Assembly: GCA_938036825.1 (NCBI GenBank)
Contig: CALHWD010000018.1
Span: 54,544-118,543, forward strand
Source: an uncultured Candidatus Saccharibacteria bacterium
Lineage (GTDB): Bacteria > Patescibacteriota > Saccharimonadia > Saccharimonadales > Saccharimonadaceae
Reading direction: 5' to 3'
DNA length: 64,000 bases
Below, in pieces: positions 1-8,689 of this stretch (position 1 is the stretch's first letter; the number at the start of each line of letters is the position of its first letter). The notes below the pieces were generated by a model that did no database searches, had not been told where the DNA came from, and saw nothing but the letters and a program-made list of their open reading frames with translations. A program made the translations under genes and the position numbers.

Positions 1-2
1 TT

Positions 3-758
3 GCCCACTACGAAGAGCAAAATGATACAGATGAGCATCTATATCTCCACACCGCATCAGCACGAGCGCTGTTGGATGCTTGTGATGCTGGTGGTGTGCG
101 TCTTGCGGGTACTGCTGAGTGGGAGCTCATTACCGAGCAGGGTAGCCGCTATGGTAATGCCTATGCCTGGATGTCGCGCGAGATTGTTAAGATGGCAGCC
201 GACCAAACAGGTCACCTTGTGGCGGATGACGAACATCGCACAGTGCTTCAGCCAACTGGTGAGCCAGCGGCGGATGTCTTGATTACCTTGCTGAACCAAA
301 TCACCACTCGTGGCACCGACCGCACTAGCGATCTGCCTATGCCGACCGAAGCAGTGCGCCTCCGTGAGGGCGGCTGCAAAGATGTTGAGGCATACTTTGC
401 TCAGGCATATATGATGAGCACTCAACCAGCGATGAGTAAGACGGCCATCGCTGGCAAACGCTTTATCAGCAAAACACATGGGGCGCAGACGTTCCTTGCC
501 GCCGATGCAGTACGGTACTGTGGTGTAGAATTCCCGCCTGGTACGGTGTGGGGGCAGTTTGGTGATGGATATGCTCCGCTTAGGCTGACGGGCTTTTGCT
601 TCGACCAAAACACAGCTGCAACGGTCTTTGGCACTGAATATATGGCCAATGTGCCCGAAGCGAGCCAACGCGGCGCTGTGCACGACTACTTTCACCGCAT
701 TGTGCAATCACCACAACAGAGAAGCCTCCGCAAAAACATTGTGACATACACAACATAA
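3..758 (+). CDS. Hypothetical protein, 5' end outside window
   Basis: The frame is open from the first base of the window, so the true start lies upstream; 251 codons are visible before the stop. I do not recognise the family. The visible part is soluble and mixed alpha/beta in character, with no signal peptide or membrane segment; it has three scattered cysteines (in DACDAG, GGCKDV, VRYCGV) and a fourth near the C-terminal part (FCFDQN). The last 60 residues are aromatic and glycine rich (PPGTVWGQFGDGYAPL). The next gene begins 34 nt downstream on the same strand. GC content matches the neighbourhood, so I see no sign of transfer. Function unknown. Confidence 0.7.
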   Translation, partial: AHYEEQNDTDEHLYLHTASARALLDACDAGGVRLAGTAEWELITEQGSRYGNAYAWMSREIVKMAADQTGHLVADDEHRTVLQPTGEPAADVLITLLNQITTRGTDRTSDLPMPTEAVRLREGGCKDVEAYFAQAYMMSTQPAMSKTAIAGKRFISKTHGAQTFLAADAVRYCGVEFPPGTVWGQFGDGYAPLRLTGFCFDQNTAATVFGTEYMANVPEASQRGAVHDYFHRIVQSPQQRSLRKNIVTYTT

Positions 759-792
759 TACCCATTTGTGCACAAAGATGCTATCATAGAGA

Positions 793-2088
793 GTGACTAT
801 GCAGGATGTGACAGACGCAGCACGGGCGTCCACGGGTGTGGCGATGCGGTGGAGTATGCAGCAAGTACGGCGGGCTGTGCTGGTGTTTGTGGCTGCTGTG
901 GCGGTGCTGGGCCAGCTGCTTGCGCCGCAGGCGAGTGCCATAGCGCCGCAGCAGTCCATCATGATGCCAGCCTATAGCTACCCCATGCAGGGTGGCAACA
1001 ACCAGTATTGGAATGATATGGCTAATGTCTCGAGCAAGATGCCCTTTGCAGTGGTTAACCCATCGAGCGGCCCAGGTACAGCGGTTAGTAGTGATTATGT
1101 AAAGGCCCTGGCGCGGCTCGACTCGCTTGGTGTCAAATACATTGGCTATGTCAAGCACGGCCGCCAGACGCGCAATATTGCTGAGGTAGCGGCAGAGATT
1201 GACCGCTGGTATGCGCTCTACCCCAATGTGAAGGGAATCTTCTTCGACGAAGCCGATAATCACAGTAGTGGCCAAAAGACCTGCTATTTGGCCAACCTCT
1301 ACAACTACGTCAAGGTCAAGCACCCTGGCTCCATCGTTATCCACAATGCGGGCACACGCTTCCTCGGTGAGTCTGTCATGCCTTATGGTGATGTATTTCT
1401 CAATGCCGAGACCTCGGCGGCGCGCTATCTGAGCGACAGCTACTACGACCTAAATCACCCAACTGCCACCAACTTCGAGAAAAACCCAGCTAATGCCTAC
1501 AAAATGTGGCACGTCATTCACAGTGTGGGCAGTAACGAGCAGCAGGCCCAGGTGGTAGCTAAGGCCCGCGAGCGCAATGCTGGCTGGGTGTATACGACTT
1601 CCGATCGTGGCCCGACCACACCAGCCGAGGAGGCAGACCCAAATATCAACCCGTATAATGATTCATCTACCTTGCTGGGTGGTTTGGCTGGCTTGGGGAG
1701 TATCCAACGCGGTAATGTGCCAGTGGGTGCAGCGACGCCGCTCACGGTTGATTGCGCCGACACCTTTGGCTTGAAAGTAACGGCTCAGCCCGCGCCAGCA
1801 CCTGCACCAGCGCCAAAACCTGCTCCCAAGCCCGAGGAGAAGAAAAAAGACGGCAAAGACAAGAAAAAGGACGAAAAGAAGGATAAGAAAAAACTGCAGC
1901 CAAGCAAAAAGCACCAGCAGCCCACTGTACGCAAGCAAGAGGCAGGGCCCAGCTGGACGATCATCACCCTTATCGCTGTGGCAGTAGTTCTCGCTGCAGC
2001 TGGTGGCGGTGGTGCCTGGTGGTGGTTTGTTGGCCGCAAGCGCCGCCAAGCGAAGAACCGCAGCCGGTATGACAACACAATGATTTAA
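793..2088 (+). CDS. Surface-anchored GH135/spherulin-4-like glycoside hydrolase
   Basis: A 431-residue protein. An N-terminal hydrophobic signal (AVLVFVAAVAVLGQLLAPQASA, about residues 28-49) is followed by a spherulin-4 domain (about 55-310) with the family's hallmarks: VVNPSSGPG, a LGVKYIGYV strand, and the acidic motif GIFFDEADN where the catalytic acids of this TIM-barrel family lie. Then come a Pro-Ala repeat, a Lys-rich spacer (about 345-380), a single transmembrane segment (WTIITLIAVAVVLAA) and a short basic tail, so the enzyme should face outward. GH135 members (fungal Sph3) cleave alpha-1,4-linked galactosamine/N-acetylgalactosamine polymers; for this copy the substrate is inference. 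The start is GTG 793 or ATG 799; no clear Shine-Dalgarno is seen. Confidence 0.8.
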   Translation: MTMQDVTDAARASTGVAMRWSMQQVRRAVLVFVAAVAVLGQLLAPQASAIAPQQSIMMPAYSYPMQGGNNQYWNDMANVSSKMPFAVVNPSSGPGTAVSSDYVKALARLDSLGVKYIGYVKHGRQTRNIAEVAAEIDRWYALYPNVKGIFFDEADNHSSGQKTCYLANLYNYVKVKHPGSIVIHNAGTRFLGESVMPYGDVFLNAETSAARYLSDSYYDLNHPTATNFEKNPANAYKMWHVIHSVGSNEQQAQVVAKARERNAGWVYTTSDRGPTTPAEEADPNINPYNDSSTLLGGLAGLGSIQRGNVPVGAATPLTVDCADTFGLKVTAQPAPAPAPAPKPAPKPEEKKKDGKDKKKDEKKDKKKLQPSKKHQQPTVRKQEAGPSWTIITLIAVAVVLAAAGGGGAWWWFVGRKRRQAKNRSRYDNTMI

Positions 2089-2505
2089 GCGACAAGTGTT
2101 TCACGTATGCCATCAATTCTCACATATTTTATACTCTCACTATTTCTCTTGGTGTTGTGAGAGCAGACCTTGGCTGATTATCTGGTCTCTTGTATTAAAG
2201 CTGGCAACTATTGTTACGACTAGTCGCTGCACACCACCCGAGTAGAGTAATAGGGAAGATAGACTCATAACAGAGGTGATGAGGCTATGCTGTGCATACT
2301 TATGGCGAGGGGCTGATTGACCGTGATAGCCAAGGTGAGGTATAAACTCCCAGGCTGCGAATGCACGAAGCACTACCAGTATATCCCAAAATGCGGTATA
2401 CTAAGAAGAGTATAATAACGCGGCAGTGATAGCGTTGAGGGCTTGCATGAAGATGATAGGTGCGAGCATTCACCCCTGTTACTTGCCGCAAGAAAGGAGC
2501 TCTGT
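2089..2505. other. Intergenic region upstream of pnp
   Basis: No gene seen. It holds a hairpin CTCTCAC/GTGAGAG (2134-2164) without a T run that may help end the preceding transcript, and two -10-like boxes, TATACT at 2397-2402 and TATAAT at 2411-2416, that could drive pnp with a leader of roughly 80 nt. No convincing -35 box or known riboswitch was recognised. Confidence 0.5.
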
Positions 2506-4623
2506 ATGAGTATTATTAACCCAAGCGGCAAAGATGTCTTTGCTGTGACGACGCAGTTATGCGGCCGCCCTCTCACCCTGGAGGTTAACCGAGTTGGCTT
2601 TCGCTCGACGGCTAGTGTGCTGGTGCGCTATGGCGATACGGTGGTGCTGGGCACCGCCCAGGTGGGCACCCGCCCGGTAACGCTGGATTACTTCCCCTTG
2701 AGTATCGATTACGAAGAGAAGTTCTATGCCTCGGGCAAGATTAGCGGCAGTCGCTTTATTAAGCGTGAGGGCCGGCCCAGCGACGAAGCAGTGCTGATTG
2801 GCCGCCTGATCGACCGGCCGATCCGCCCACTCTTTCCCAAAGGCTACCGCCAGGAAGTGCAGGTGGTGGCCACAGTGCTTAGTATGGACCCGAGCTTCCG
2901 CCCAGATATGGTGGCGATGGTTGCCGCTAGCAGCGCCCTGATGCTAACTGGCACGCCGTTTGATGGACCGGTGGCGGGCCTGCGCGTTGGTCGGGTGAAC
3001 GGTGAGTTTAAGGCCTTCCTGACACCAGAAGAGCGTGAGCAGTCCGACCTTGACCTCGTGGTGGCAGGGATCGAGCGCGGCATTACCATGGTAGAAGCTG
3101 GCGCTAAAGAAGTATCTGAGGAGGTGATCGTCGATGCAATAGCCTGGGCACACCAAGCGATGCAGCCAGCGATTACACTGCAACAAGAACTGGCTGCCAA
3201 GGTGGCACCAGCACCGCAGGAATATGAGCTCGTCTTGCCAAATGAAGACATCCAAGCTGTCGCTAACCAATGGGTTGATGGCAAACTGGGCGAGAAGATT
3301 CGCCGCCCATACCCCGAGCGCAATGAAGTCGTCAATGAAATCCGCTGGGCCTTCCACGAGGCCATGGCCGAGCAGCTCGGCCTTGACGCCGAGGAATACG
3401 CAGCGGTGCGTGATGAGTACGACGAAGCCTTTACACTGGCACTACACAACGATGTGCGCCGCGGCATTGTGGAGGAGCGCACTCGCCCTGATGGTCGCAC
3501 TCTTACGGAAATCCGTCCGCTCTCGAGCGAGGTTGGTATTTTGCCACGCACCCACGGTAGCAGCCTGTTTACCCGTGGGGTGACGCAGGGTATGAATATT
3601 GTTACGCTGGCACCGCTGAGTTACGCACAGTTAGTCGATACCATGGAGGTAACAGAAGGCGAGCGCCGCTATATGCACCACTACAACGCCCCCGGTTATA
3701 CAGTCGGTGAGGTGAAGCGCCTTGGTAGCCCCGGTCGGCGTGAGATTGGCCACGGGTATCTGGCGGAGCGTGCCCTTACGGCAGTGCTACCGAGTGAAGA
3801 AGAGTTCCCCTATGCCATCCGCAGCGTGACAGAAATTATGAGCCAGAACGGCTCTACCAGCATGGCGGCCACCTGTAGTAGCTGCTTGGCCCTGATGGAT
3901 GCTGGCGTGCCCATCAAAGCCCCGGTTAGCGGCATTGCCATGGGCCTGATGATGGATGGTGACACGCCCTACGTACTGAGCGACATTGCCGACGCCGAGG
4001 ACTTTGCTGGCGACATGGACTTTAAGGTGACAGGTACGAGCAAGGGTATTACAGCCTTGCAGATGGATATGAAGGTGCATGGTCTGCCCGTGCAGGTGCT
4101 GCGCCAGGCGCTCGAGCAGAGCAAAGCTGGCCGCGCCCATATCCTAGAGCACATGCTGAGTGTACTGCCAGCGCCGCGTAAAGAACTCAGCCCCTATGCG
4201 CCGCGTATCGGAAAGCTCAAGATTAACCCGGATAAAATTGGTGCTGTTATTGGCAAGGGTGGTGAAACCATCAACAAAATCACTAGCGAAACGGGCGCCG
4301 AGGTAGATATTAAAGAAGACGGCCTGATTACCATTGCCAGCCCCAATGGTGAGGCGATTGAGAAGGCGCTGGCCTGGATTAAAAGCCTGGTGGAAGAGCC
4401 CGAAGTTGGTCGTACCTACACCGGCACCGTGGTGACGATTAAGGACTTTGGCGCCTTTGTGAACATCCTACCTGGCGTGGATGGGATGGTGCATATCTCG
4501 AAGCTTGCTAAAGGCCGAGTCGGTAAGGTGACAGATGTCGTGCAAGAAGGCCAGACGGTGCAGGTGAAGATCACTGGCATTGATGAGCGCGGCAAGATTA
4601 ATCTGACAATGATTGGATTGTAG
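2506..4623 (+). CDS. pnp: Polyribonucleotide nucleotidyltransferase (PNPase)
   Basis: A 705-residue phosphorolytic 3'-5' exoribonuclease that acts in mRNA turnover. It shows the usual order: first RNase PH-like core, helical linker, second RNase PH core (SPGRREIGHGYLAERAL; MSQNGSTSMA), KH domain with the GXXG loop (IGKGGETINKI, about residue 580) and a C-terminal S1 domain (VGRTYTGTVV...GMVHISKL). Length is normal for the family. The start is ATG 2506 because AAAGGAG lies 6-12 nt upstream; an in-frame ATG at 2443 gives an unrelated tail. It stands alone between a leader and a strong terminator, without the usual rpsO neighbour. With RNase J at 18.3 kb it forms the likely core of RNA decay here. 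Confidence 0.97.
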   Translation: MSIINPSGKDVFAVTTQLCGRPLTLEVNRVGFRSTASVLVRYGDTVVLGTAQVGTRPVTLDYFPLSIDYEEKFYASGKISGSRFIKREGRPSDEAVLIGRLIDRPIRPLFPKGYRQEVQVVATVLSMDPSFRPDMVAMVAASSALMLTGTPFDGPVAGLRVGRVNGEFKAFLTPEEREQSDLDLVVAGIERGITMVEAGAKEVSEEVIVDAIAWAHQAMQPAITLQQELAAKVAPAPQEYELVLPNEDIQAVANQWVDGKLGEKIRRPYPERNEVVNEIRWAFHEAMAEQLGLDAEEYAAVRDEYDEAFTLALHNDVRRGIVEERTRPDGRTLTEIRPLSSEVGILPRTHGSSLFTRGVTQGMNIVTLAPLSYAQLVDTMEVTEGERRYMHHYNAPGYTVGEVKRLGSPGRREIGHGYLAERALTAVLPSEEEFPYAIRSVTEIMSQNGSTSMAATCSSCLALMDAGVPIKAPVSGIAMGLMMDGDTPYVLSDIADAEDFAGDMDFKVTGTSKGITALQMDMKVHGLPVQVLRQALEQSKAGRAHILEHMLSVLPAPRKELSPYAPRIGKLKINPDKIGAVIGKGGETINKITSETGAEVDIKEDGLITIASPNGEAIEKALAWIKSLVEEPEVGRTYTGTVVTIKDFGAFVNILPGVDGMVHISKLAKGRVGKVTDVVQEGQTVQVKITGIDERGKINLTMIGL

Positions 4624-4645
4624 TAGTCTAGAGCGCTAGCCTCGC

Positions 4646-4687
4646 AACAAAAAACACCCCAGCAAAGACGCGTGGGGTGTTTTTGTT
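4646..4687 (+). terminator. Rho-independent terminator of pnp
   Basis: Stem AACACCCC/GGGGTGTT flanked by A and T runs, 23 nt after the pnp stop codon. Confidence 0.85.
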
Positions 4688-4910
4688 GGTAATACATCTG
4701 TGGTTCTATACTTTCTCCTGAAGTGCTATATGGATGAATATGAATATCCCTTTCAAATATTTATTTCTCTGTGCAGGGTTGATGAAAATCTATCGTGACA
4801 AAAACAAAGCCTCACATTGAAGTGATGGGGAGAGCGACCGACTGCAAAAAGAGGCAACCCCGCAAACGACACAAAGGTGATATTCTTGCTCAACTGAGGT
4901 AATTATATTG

Positions 4911-4916
4911 TATAAT
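4911..4916 (+). promoter_or_regulatory. -10 box TATAAT of the gene at 4949
   Basis: A consensus TATAAT lies 32 nt upstream of the start codon, with GAAGGAG just before the ATG. No good -35 was found at 17 nt; TTGCTC at 4885-4890 is 20 nt away. Confidence 0.55.
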
Positions 4917-4948
4917 ATATGTATAACCTAAAACCGAAGGAGCCAGCG

Positions 4949-5989
4949 ATGCCGCGTCAGTCAGCCACATCCACTAGCCAATCTACCACCAAGCGCCCAG
5001 CCAAGCGTCGTGCTACTGCGGCCAAAACTACCAAGAAGCGGTCACCTACTAAGGCGTCCTCGTCGGCCACTCCGGCCAAGCAGCCAGCCAAGCGAGCTTC
5101 TGCTGTGCAATCGCCAGCTAAAGCTCAGCCTATGTCAACTCCAAAATCGGCACCATTGGCTAGTAGACTATCATCCGCTCAAACTGCTATGCCGCAGCGT
5201 TGGAACAAGAAAGTGTGGTGGGGAGTTGGCGCAGCAGGAGTGGTGGTGCTTGGGTTAGTGATTGCTGGTGCTACGATGTTATGGCAAGCGCCTAGTCGTG
5301 CCGACTACCGCGCGGCCTATGAGTTGATGCAGAGCAGTGATACTGCCGATACCGAGCAGCCGTGGAACCTTGCTCAGACGGGCGACCCAGCACGTGCCCT
5401 ACATAGGCAGCTCCAGCAAGCTGAGCGCTCTATAAGCCAACTGCACAGCACCCGAGCTATGCGTGATGGTGACGTGCAGGCTGCCTACGAGTATTACAAA
5501 GCAGCATACAACCAAGCCAAAACACATGAAGCCGAGCTCCGTGCTGCTGGCTATGCAGACAAGATTTACCGTGAAGGTTGCACTATCACTGTAACAGCTC
5601 AGTCATCGACCCAATCACCGGCGAGTTCACCAGAGGAGGTAGGCAGGCACTTTGACGAGACGTACAAGCGTTGTGTAGCGGCTGTTGGTGAGCTAAAGGG
5701 ATGGCGTCACTTCTATATTGCACGTTTTGCCACGCAGTACGACGACTATCTCAAAAAACGCCGTGCTTACCTTGTGCAGCGTGCGACCGAGCGCGCCAGC
5801 GGCCAGACGAACACAACAGCCCACCCACCCGAGCTACCCTTTAGTACATCAACGGCTCGCCCAGGCGATGCCGTCCGCCAGCTGTCGTACGATGCCCGCA
5901 AGAAATTCCATGAGGACGGCCAGGCTCTGCGCCAGTTACTGCGAGCGAAGTCGCTAGGTCAGACCACAGTACTGGGTGAGCGAATGTGA
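4949..5989 (+). CDS. Membrane-anchored helical protein, paralogue 1
   Basis: A 346-residue protein of unknown function. Residues 1-75 are Lys/Ala/Pro/Thr-rich and histone-H1-like, which suggests a disordered cytoplasmic tail that could touch nucleic acid. A single transmembrane helix follows (VWWGVGAAGVVVLGLVIAGA, about 90-112), then an external, mostly helical domain. It is a clear paralogue of the next gene: shared landmarks are S-R-(A/D)-DY after the membrane helix, the (R)AM(R/H)DGDV motif, two conserved cysteines (REGCTI and YKRCVA here), a tyrosine-rich YLK(K/E)xRAY helix and a terminal LRQ(L/V)LRAKS helix. Start ATG 4949 is chosen for its Shine-Dalgarno (GAAGGAG); an upstream ATG at 4919 sits in the promoter. 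Confidence 0.8.
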   Translation: MPRQSATSTSQSTTKRPAKRRATAAKTTKKRSPTKASSSATPAKQPAKRASAVQSPAKAQPMSTPKSAPLASRLSSAQTAMPQRWNKKVWWGVGAAGVVVLGLVIAGATMLWQAPSRADYRAAYELMQSSDTADTEQPWNLAQTGDPARALHRQLQQAERSISQLHSTRAMRDGDVQAAYEYYKAAYNQAKTHEAELRAAGYADKIYREGCTITVTAQSSTQSPASSPEEVGRHFDETYKRCVAAVGELKGWRHFYIARFATQYDDYLKKRRAYLVQRATERASGQTNTTAHPPELPFSTSTARPGDAVRQLSYDARKKFHEDGQALRQLLRAKSLGQTTVLGERM

Positions 5990-6078
5990 GAGAACAGAGG
6001 GGGATATGAGAACAGTCGGACTCTCTCGTAGCTGAAAAAAGGGGCGTGAAGCGATAGCAAGGTCAAATAAAACACATA

Positions 6079-6107
6079 TTGGCCTATCAGTATCTTTCCG
6101 GTATAAT
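6079..6107 (+). promoter_or_regulatory. Promoter of paralogue 2
   Basis: TTGGCC (6079-6084), a 17-nt spacer and TATAAT (6102-6107). The leader would be about 32 nt and carries AAGGAG at 6136-6141 before ATG 6146. Confidence 0.7.
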
Positions 6108-6145
6108 AGTTATGGTAAATAATAGCCAAATCAACAAGGAGATGC

Positions 6146-7162
6146 ATGAGTAAGCAACCAGCAACCCCCCAGGAGCAACCCCCAGAGGCTGCCCAGACTT
6201 TTGACATGAACAATCCACCCTACACTGAGGAGGAGAAAGCTGCACTAGCCGGCAAGACTGCTGCCGAGCCAGCACCTGCTGCGCAATCTCAACCTCAATC
6301 GCAACCTGCTTCACAACAACCAGCTCAGCCAGCAGCAGGGCAACCGCAACCCATGCAACCTGGCGTCGCTGGTGTACCACCACAATATCCCAAGCAGGGC
6401 ATGAGTAAAGGATTGCTCTGGGGCTTGATTGGCGGTGGTGTTGCCTTAGTATTGTTGATTATCAGCGTAGTGGTGTTCTTTGTCTTCTTTGGGCCGCCAA
6501 GCCGAGATGATTATGCAAAGGCATATAACAAAGTCGCTGGCTTTAATGCTCGCACTGTTCGAGAAAAAGCAGCTAGCTCGGATGATGCAGAGGCGGCGAT
6601 AAATGAGTTGACTACAAAGGTTGATAAGCATCTTGATGAGCTTGGCAAAATGCGAGCCATGCACGACGGCGATGTGAAAAAAGCATACGACAACCTCAAA
6701 AAAGAATATGAAGAGCGCAAGCCACTCTTGCACGAATACGCTGCGACAACAGTTGCTAAGAAGGAATATAACAAAAACTGCAACAGTAGGTCTACTACGT
6801 ATATCTCAATGAGTAGTGTAGGGTCTGGCGATGAAGCGGGCAAAAAATTTGATGAGCAACAAGGCACTTGTATCAAAACACTCGACAAGCTCAAACAATC
6901 GCAATACGAGAGCATTCGCAAATATGCTGAAAGCCAATCACAATATTTGAAGGAGTTGCGAGCCTATTATGTATCTGCTGTGAACTACCTGAAGAGTCGA
7001 GAGGGTAGTATGCCAAAGGTACCACGGTCAAAGGGAGGCTATCTTGGCAAAGATATCAATAGTAAGGTAAGTGACGCTGGGACATCGATCAGTGATGCTG
7101 AGCGGGAGTTGCGCCAAGTCTTGCGCGCGAAAGCAAGCGGCAGCAGTCTGAGCGACGACTAG
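6146..7162 (+). CDS. Membrane-anchored helical protein, paralogue 2
   Basis: A 338-residue paralogue of the preceding gene with its own promoter and terminator. The N-terminal 85 residues are Gln/Pro/Ala-rich instead of basic, then comes a transmembrane helix (GLIGGGVALVLLIISVVVFF, about 95-116) and an external helical domain with the shared RAMHDGDV motif, two cysteines (NKNCNS, GTCIKT) that may form a disulfide, and the LRQVLRAKAS ending. It has lower GC and more lysine than paralogue 1. The cytoplasmic tails have diverged completely while the outer domain is kept, so the conserved job is probably outside the cell. No known family recognised. Confidence 0.8.
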   Translation: MSKQPATPQEQPPEAAQTFDMNNPPYTEEEKAALAGKTAAEPAPAAQSQPQSQPASQQPAQPAAGQPQPMQPGVAGVPPQYPKQGMSKGLLWGLIGGGVALVLLIISVVVFFVFFGPPSRDDYAKAYNKVAGFNARTVREKAASSDDAEAAINELTTKVDKHLDELGKMRAMHDGDVKKAYDNLKKEYEERKPLLHEYAATTVAKKEYNKNCNSRSTTYISMSSVGSGDEAGKKFDEQQGTCIKTLDKLKQSQYESIRKYAESQSQYLKELRAYYVSAVNYLKSREGSMPKVPRSKGGYLGKDINSKVSDAGTSISDAERELRQVLRAKASGSSLSDD

Positions 7163-7185
7163 ATACTACTTTATCGTATAAAAAC

Positions 7186-7219
7186 AAAAAACACCTGGGC
7201 TTGTGCTCAGGTGTTTTTA
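7186..7219 (+). terminator. Terminator after paralogue 2
   Basis: Stem ACACCTG(G)GC/GC(T)CAGGTGT followed by TTTTT, preceded by an A-rich tract. Confidence 0.85.
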
Positions 7220-7449
7220 TGATGCGAGAAATGCGAGACACATAGCAAATACGCTTGCTGTTGTTCTCATGTGGTGAGAAATTTGCGACACTCTTTTTGT
7301 TTATTCTTTGCGATATGTTGAGCTTTTGTGCGCTTCATGAACGCTTGAGAGTGTGATAATGACAGGATGAGGTTAAGGCTACAACAGAGGTAGAATCTCT
7401 TGCAACATGCCCCACCGACCCAAACTATGCACTGAGTGTATAATAAGGC

Positions 7450-7478
7450 TTGCACGATCTAGTCACTCGGTGTATAGT
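7450..7478 (+). promoter_or_regulatory. padR promoter, leaderless
   Basis: TTGCAC (7450-7455), 17-nt spacer, TATAGT (7473-7478). The start ATG is 7 nt beyond the -10, so transcription should begin at or next to the A of the ATG. A second TATAAT at 7439-7444 lies just upstream, and ACTGAGTGTATA/ACTCGGTGTATA form an imperfect direct repeat over the two boxes, a possible PadR operator. Confidence 0.65.
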
Positions 7479-7484
7479 GGAGAT

Positions 7485-8036
7485 ATGAACGTTCAATATA
7501 CATTACTCGGATTGTTGGCGAATGCGCCAAACTATGGCTACGAGCTGAAGAAGCAGTACGATGGTTTCTTTGGCAAAGATAAGCCAATTTTACCTGGGCA
7601 AGTCTACTCGACGTTGGGGCGCTTAAAACGCGACAACAAAGTGGAGGAGGTTGCCGACACTAGTGAGTCTGGTGGGCCGGACCGGGTGCGCTACGCTATT
7701 ACCGAGCAGGGCAAGCAAGACCTGCAGGCCTGGCTGGAAGCGCCCGAGCTGCCATCGCATCAGTCACAGGCCAATATGTACGTCAAGACTGTGCTGGCAA
7801 TCCTGCGCGAGGGTGATGCCGCACCCTACCTAGACAACCAGCGGCAAGCCCATATTCAGCGGATGCGCGACCTCACAAGCCGTCGCCGCGAAAGCAACTT
7901 AGCCGACACGCTACTCATCGACCACGCACTGTACCATCTGGAGGCAGACCTGCACTGGATTGAGCTAACGACGTCGCGCTTAACCAAACTTAAGGAGGAA
8001 CTGACCAATGAGACCAACCAATCAACCAATCATTAG
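7485..8036 (+). CDS. PadR family transcriptional regulator
   Basis: A 183-residue DNA-binding regulator with an N-terminal winged helix (YTLLGLLANAPNYGYELKK; GQVYSTLGRLKRDNKVEE; RVRYAITEQGKQDL) and a C-terminal helical dimerisation region of the Vir/PadR-C type (DHALYHLEADLHWIEL). Family members usually repress neighbouring transporter genes and are released by small molecules. The ATG at 7485 fits the family N-terminus and the promoter; upstream in-frame codons lie in promoter DNA. It overlaps the ABC ATPase gene by 29 nt, so this is one operon (padR, ATPase, permease) and probably self-regulated. Confidence 0.88.
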   Translation: MNVQYTLLGLLANAPNYGYELKKQYDGFFGKDKPILPGQVYSTLGRLKRDNKVEEVADTSESGGPDRVRYAITEQGKQDLQAWLEAPELPSHQSQANMYVKTVLAILREGDAAPYLDNQRQAHIQRMRDLTSRRRESNLADTLLIDHALYHLEADLHWIELTTSRLTKLKEELTNETNQSTNH

Positions 8037-8688
8037 CGCCCGCAACCTGAAGAAATCCTTCGGCCAGACGGAAGCATTGCGCGGTGTATCGCTGGATGTA
8101 ATGCCCGGTGAAGTGCTGGCCATTATGGGGCCGAGCGGCTCAGGCAAGAGTACATTGCTCCATAGCTTGGCAGCGATTACCCCTGTCGATAGTGGCGAGA
8201 TCCATTGTGCAGGTAAGCGGATCGACCAGCTCAATGACGATCAGCGGAGCGTCCTCAGGCGCACAGCCTTTGGCTTTGTCTTCCAGTTTGGGCAGCTCGT
8301 GCCAGAGCTAACGGCACTGGATAATGTCGCGCTGCCACTACTGCTCAATGGTGAGAAGCGTGCCGTAGCGTACAAAGCAGCCCAGCGCTGGTTGGATAAT
8401 GTCGAGCTGGGCGATAAGGCGGGCAACATGCTCGGTGAACTCTCTGGTGGGCAGATGCAGCGGGTAGCAATTGCCAGGGCGATGGTCATCAAGCCAAAGG
8501 TGCTGTTTGCCGATGAGCCAACTGGCTCGCTCGACAGCCTCAACTCGCAGCGTGTGATGGAACTATTTATCGCCACTGCCAAGCAATACGGTACCACCGT
8601 GATTATGGTGACTCACGAGCCAACCATTGCTGCCTATGCCGACCGCGAGATCATCGTGCGCGATGGGCAGATTTCGGGAGGGATGTAA
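8008..8688 (+). CDS. ABC transporter ATP-binding protein, MacB/LolD type
   Basis: A 226-residue ATPase. Walker A GPSGSGKST (41-49), signature LSGGQ (about 145), Walker B VLFADEPTGSLDS (about 165-177) and the switch histidine in MVTHEP are all present. The sequence type (DEPTGSLDS, FQFGQLVPELTALDNV) is that of the MacB/LolD/BceA group, which power FtsX-like permeases. The gene overlaps padR by 29 nt with AAGGAGG upstream of its ATG, and the permease ATG follows its stop after one base. Likely role: export of, or resistance to, a peptide or lipid-like compound under PadR control. The substrate cannot be read from the sequence. Confidence 0.92.
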   Translation: MRPTNQPIISARNLKKSFGQTEALRGVSLDVMPGEVLAIMGPSGSGKSTLLHSLAAITPVDSGEIHCAGKRIDQLNDDQRSVLRRTAFGFVFQFGQLVPELTALDNVALPLLLNGEKRAVAYKAAQRWLDNVELGDKAGNMLGELSGGQMQRVAIARAMVIKPKVLFADEPTGSLDSLNSQRVMELFIATAKQYGTTVIMVTHEPTIAAYADREIIVRDGQISGGM

Positions 8689-8689
8689 C

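Noticed and set aside
1..282. 93-codon frame at the window edge
   Set aside because: Overlaps the longer frame 3-758, which has better composition and runs in from upstream.
2844..3551. 235-codon minus-strand frame opposite pnp
   Set aside because: Ser/Arg/Thr-rich shadow of the PNPase gene.
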